Assembly (NCBI GenBank): GCA_947458525.1 | Contig: CANHAG010000043.1 | Location: forward strand, 1 to 7,675 | DNA from: Rhodospirillaceae bacterium | GTDB lineage: Bacteria > Pseudomonadota > Alphaproteobacteria > Rickettsiales > UBA3002 | DNA length: 7,675 bases | Direction of reading: 5' to 3' | Shown: piece after piece, positions 5,658 through 7,675 of the stretch | How the letters are laid out: every line of letters begins with the position of its first letter | How positions within the stretch are numbered: position 1 is the first letter of the stretch | Made by a program: the position numbers and the translations under genes | Notes under the pieces: model-generated | What the model was told of the DNA's origin: nothing | What the model saw: the letters and a program-made list of their open reading frames with translations, nothing else | Databases searched by the model: none

Positions 5658-6584
5658 TCAGGCAGAAGCTTCTTTCGCCGGTTCTTCGCGGCGTAAACTG
5701 AGATAGATGAGGATGGTGGCCGAAACATAGATGGAAGAATACGTGCCGACGACTACGCCAAACATCATGGCGGCGCTGAAGCCGAACAGCACCTCACCGC
5801 CGAGTGTGACCAGCCCGATAAGGGCAAGAAACACCGTGCCGCCAGTGAGAATCGTGCGCGAGAGGGTTTCGTTGATGGTCTGGTTGAGCAGAGTATCGAG
5901 CGGCATGGTTTTATATTTGCGTAAGTTCTCGCGCACCCGGTCATAAATCACCACCGAGTCATTGATGGAGTATCCAATCACCGTGAGAATCGCCGCCACC
6001 GAGGTAAGGTTGAACTCGATTTGCGTGACCGAGAAGAACCCGACCATCATGATTGCATCATGGATCAGCGCTAAAATCCCCCCCGCGCCATACTGCCATT
6101 CAAACCGGAACCAGAGGTAAAGCAGCATCATGACAAGTGCGAGGCCAACGGCCACCAGACTGCCGGTAATCAGCTCCTTTCCTACTTGCGGCCCGACATA
6201 ATCCACCCGTGTGAATTCCACCGCACTGCCATAACCCTCCGTCACCAGCGCCCGCACCTTGTCGGCTATGGCTGATTGCTGGAGCCCTTCCTGCGGCGCG
6301 AGGCGAATCATCACATCCCGCCCCTCGCCCACTGACTGAATCATCGCCCCGCCAAGCTCGGGCACATTCAGAATCTGGCGCAGCTTGCTCACATCCGCCA
6401 CCTGTTCGGTGCGGATTTCCATCACCACCCCGCCGGTGAAATCAATGCCGAAATTAAGCCCCTGGGTCATGAGTGACACCGCCGTGACAATCATGCCGAT
6501 GATGGTAAACGTAAACCCGTACCAGCGGTTGCCGATGAAATTAATGCGGGGAGGTTTTTCTAGAAACCGGATAGGAAAACGCAT
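5658..6584 (-). CDS. secF: SecF, protein-export membrane subunit
   Basis: SecF works with SecD in the inner membrane, using the proton gradient to help pull secreted proteins through SecYEG. The protein has the normal length, 308 residues. TM1 is at about 21-41, followed by the family signature GLNFGIDFTGG (42-52) and a periplasmic domain (about 55-130). VGPQVGKEL (130-138) precedes TM2 (about 139-158). TM3 is at about 166-187. TM4 contains IGYSINDSVVIYDRVREN (203-220), the highly conserved region of the RND-like core. TM5 and TM6 lie at about 244-263 and 268-296. The ATG lies one base after the alx stop codon, and its SD GAGGG is inside the end of alx, so the two are translationally coupled. 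SecD is not encoded immediately upstream, which is unusual. Confidence 0.97.
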   Translation of the reverse strand: MRFPIRFLEKPPRINFIGNRWYGFTFTIIGMIVTAVSLMTQGLNFGIDFTGGVVMEIRTEQVADVSKLRQILNVPELGGAMIQSVGEGRDVMIRLAPQEGLQQSAIADKVRALVTEGYGSAVEFTRVDYVGPQVGKELITGSLVAVGLALVMMLLYLWFRFEWQYGAGGILALIHDAIMMVGFFSVTQIEFNLTSVAAILTVIGYSINDSVVIYDRVRENLRKYKTMPLDTLLNQTINETLSRTILTGGTVFLALIGLVTLGGEVLFGFSAAMMFGVVVGTYSSIYVSATILIYLSLRREEPAKEASA

Positions 6585-6585
6585 G

Positions 6586-7590
6586 TCAGCCCTCGTTCTT
6601 TTCTTCTTTTGGCGGTGAACCGGGCACCCAGCCTTCAGGCTTACCCGGCGCTTTGCCTTTGGTTTTCACCAGCGAAATCAGCATGGAGACGGATAGCACC
6701 ACCACCGTAAAAAGCAATGAGTACTCAACTTTGATAAGATCATAGGCATGGCTGTGGTTGATGAGCATTTTGCCGCCGATAAACACCAGCACCAGCGACA
6801 ATCCGTATTTCATATACTCAAACCGGTGCATGATGGCAGCAAGCGCAAAATACAGCGCACGCAGGCCGAGAATCGCGAAGATATTGGAGGTCAGCACGAT
6901 GAAGGTATCCTGTGTGATGGCGAAAATCGCCGGGATGGAATCCACCGCAAACACCACATCCGCCACATCAATCACCACCAGCACGAGGAAGAGCGGCGTC
7001 ATAAAGAGCTTGCCCTCGCGCCGCACGAAAAACCGCTTGCCCTCATAGCCCGGCGTGATGCGGAAATGGCGGCTCAGAAACAGGATCATGCGGTTATGTT
7101 CGAGGTCGGGCGCAGCGTCGGCTGCCAGCAGCATTTTAATGCCGGTATAAATGAGAAAGGCACCCAGCACATACATCATCCATTCAAATTCGGTGATCAG
7201 TGTGGTGCCGATGAGAATGAACATGCCGCGCAGAATAATGGCGCCAAGAATACCCCAGAACAGTACGCGGTACTGGTATTCCGCCGGTACTTTGAAATGG
7301 GTGAAAATGAGAACGAAAACGAAGATATTATCAAGGCTGAGGGTTTTTTCGATGAGGTAGCCGCTTAAATACTGATAGCCTGCCTGTTCCCCCAGCGCGT
7401 GAAACACCCAGAGGGAAAAGAGCAGCCCAAGCGCAATGTAAAATGCGCTGAGCTTGAGCGCCTGCGCCACGCCAATGGCGCGCTGTTTGCGGTTGAGCAC
7501 GCCGAGATCAAACAGCAGCAACAGGCCGATTAGAAGGAAAAACCCCACCCACATCCATAGCGGGTGGCCAAGCAGGTCATGGTTAAGCAT
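6586..7590 (-). CDS. alx: TerC/Alx-family integral membrane protein, probable manganese exporter
   Basis: The sequence is close in pattern to Escherichia coli Alx, a member of the TerC family implicated in Mn(II) export; the substrate here is inferred. It has 334 residues with about nine hydrophobic helices. Family motifs are visible: EKTLSLDNIFVF (81-92) and DVADVVFAVDSIPAIFA (208-224), whose acidic residues are thought to handle the metal. E. coli has Glu where this protein has D208, a conservative change. FFVRREGKLFMTPL (187-200) and IVLTSNIFAILGLRALYF (231-248) also match Alx. The C-terminal tail (309-334) is charged and Pro/Gly-rich, probably cytoplasmic. The ATG at 7590 is forced because TGA lies in frame six codons upstream (7608-7606), yet no SD is close to it. 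secF follows immediately. Confidence 0.9.
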   Translation of the reverse strand: MLNHDLLGHPLWMWVGFFLLIGLLLLFDLGVLNRKQRAIGVAQALKLSAFYIALGLLFSLWVFHALGEQAGYQYLSGYLIEKTLSLDNIFVFVLIFTHFKVPAEYQYRVLFWGILGAIILRGMFILIGTTLITEFEWMMYVLGAFLIYTGIKMLLAADAAPDLEHNRMILFLSRHFRITPGYEGKRFFVRREGKLFMTPLFLVLVVIDVADVVFAVDSIPAIFAITQDTFIVLTSNIFAILGLRALYFALAAIMHRFEYMKYGLSLVLVFIGGKMLINHSHAYDLIKVEYSLLFTVVVLSVSMLISLVKTKGKAPGKPEGWVPGSPPKEEKNEG

Positions 7591-7609
7591 GGTTAGGCAC
7601 TGTTCTCAT
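7583..7609 (-). CDS. Mini-ORF MRTVPNHA with strong ribosome-binding site, overlapping the alx start
   Basis: AAGGAG (7619-7624) lies nine bases before an ATG at 7609-7607, an ideal arrangement. The frame encodes eight residues and stops with TAA at 7585-7583, five bases past the A of the alx ATG. alx has no SD of its own within reach, so ribosomes probably load here and reinitiate at alx. The same frame is open upstream to the window edge, so the eight codons could also be the tail of a longer upstream gene. Confidence 0.4.
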   Translation of the reverse strand: MRTVPNHA

Positions 7610-7675
7610 ATTATTTATCTCCTTGCGTTGCTGTTTTCGTGGTGCAGGCCGCGAAGGTGCGGCTCGCCGCAGGTA
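7591..7675. other. Region upstream of alx to the right edge
   Basis: It contains the mini-ORF, its SD, and a small palindrome (tgcgg/ccgca, 7658-7671, loop ctcg). All three minus-strand frames are open from the edge: one to TAA at 7617-7615, one to TAA at 7613-7611, and one through the mini-ORF to 7583. An upstream gene could therefore end here, but the stretch is too short to identify. I see no convincing promoter and none of the conserved core of a yybP-ykoY manganese riboswitch in these 85 bases. Confidence 0.4.

Noticed and set aside
6748..7368. 206-residue plus-strand ORF opposite alx, rich in His, Asn and Glu
   Set aside because: The composition is what one gets from reading a membrane-protein gene backwards, and alx on the other strand has clear family motifs.
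7591..7675. yybP-ykoY manganese riboswitch in front of alx
   Set aside because: Expected from the family, but only 85 bases are available and no conserved core is recognisable; it could lie outside the window.

Overview
The window looks like chromosomal DNA of an alphaproteobacterium. The main evidence is the gene order dusB(nifR3)-ntrB-ntrC-ntrY, the classic alphaproteobacterial nitrogen-regulation cluster, together with the NtrC and NtrY sequence character and a moderately high GC content. I cannot name a genus. All seven recognisable protein genes lie on the minus strand, so the window reads right to left. No transposase, integrase, CRISPR array, rRNA or tRNA was seen.

Right part (7675 to 5658): a TerC/Alx-family membrane protein is followed, one base after its stop codon, by secF, the Sec translocase accessory subunit. 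The usual partner secD is not between them and is not visible. The alx start codon has no Shine-Dalgarno (SD) sequence of its own. A strong one sits further upstream in front of a nine-codon mini-ORF that ends just inside alx.

Middle (5657 to 4175): the longest gap without a recognised gene (244 bp) is unusually structured. On the plus strand it holds a textbook intrinsic terminator preceded by a sigma-54-like -24/-12 element, suggesting a short orphan RNA. On the minus strand it is the leader of a UbiH/COQ6-type ubiquinone hydroxylase gene. That leader carries four alternating complementary blocks that can pair in mutually exclusive ways, the last one covering the hydroxylase ribosome-binding site. 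A doubtful 44-codon ORF with four cysteine codons runs through the same leader.

Left part (4084 to 1): dusB (tRNA dihydrouridine synthase), ntrB and ntrC (nitrogen two-component system) and the first 220 codons of ntrY, which overlaps ntrC by four bases. ntrX is expected beyond the left edge. NtrB is short (245 residues) and lacks the N-terminal PAS region usual in the family. The dusB-ntrB gap contains a REP-like G/C palindrome, and the ntrC ribosome-binding region is inside a small hairpin. The expected logic is that NtrB sets the phosphorylation of NtrC, which then activates sigma-54 promoters. The NtrY half of a second sensor-regulator pair is co-transcribed.

The gene identifications are secure. 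The regulatory and small-RNA ideas are read by eye and need folding, conservation and transcript data.
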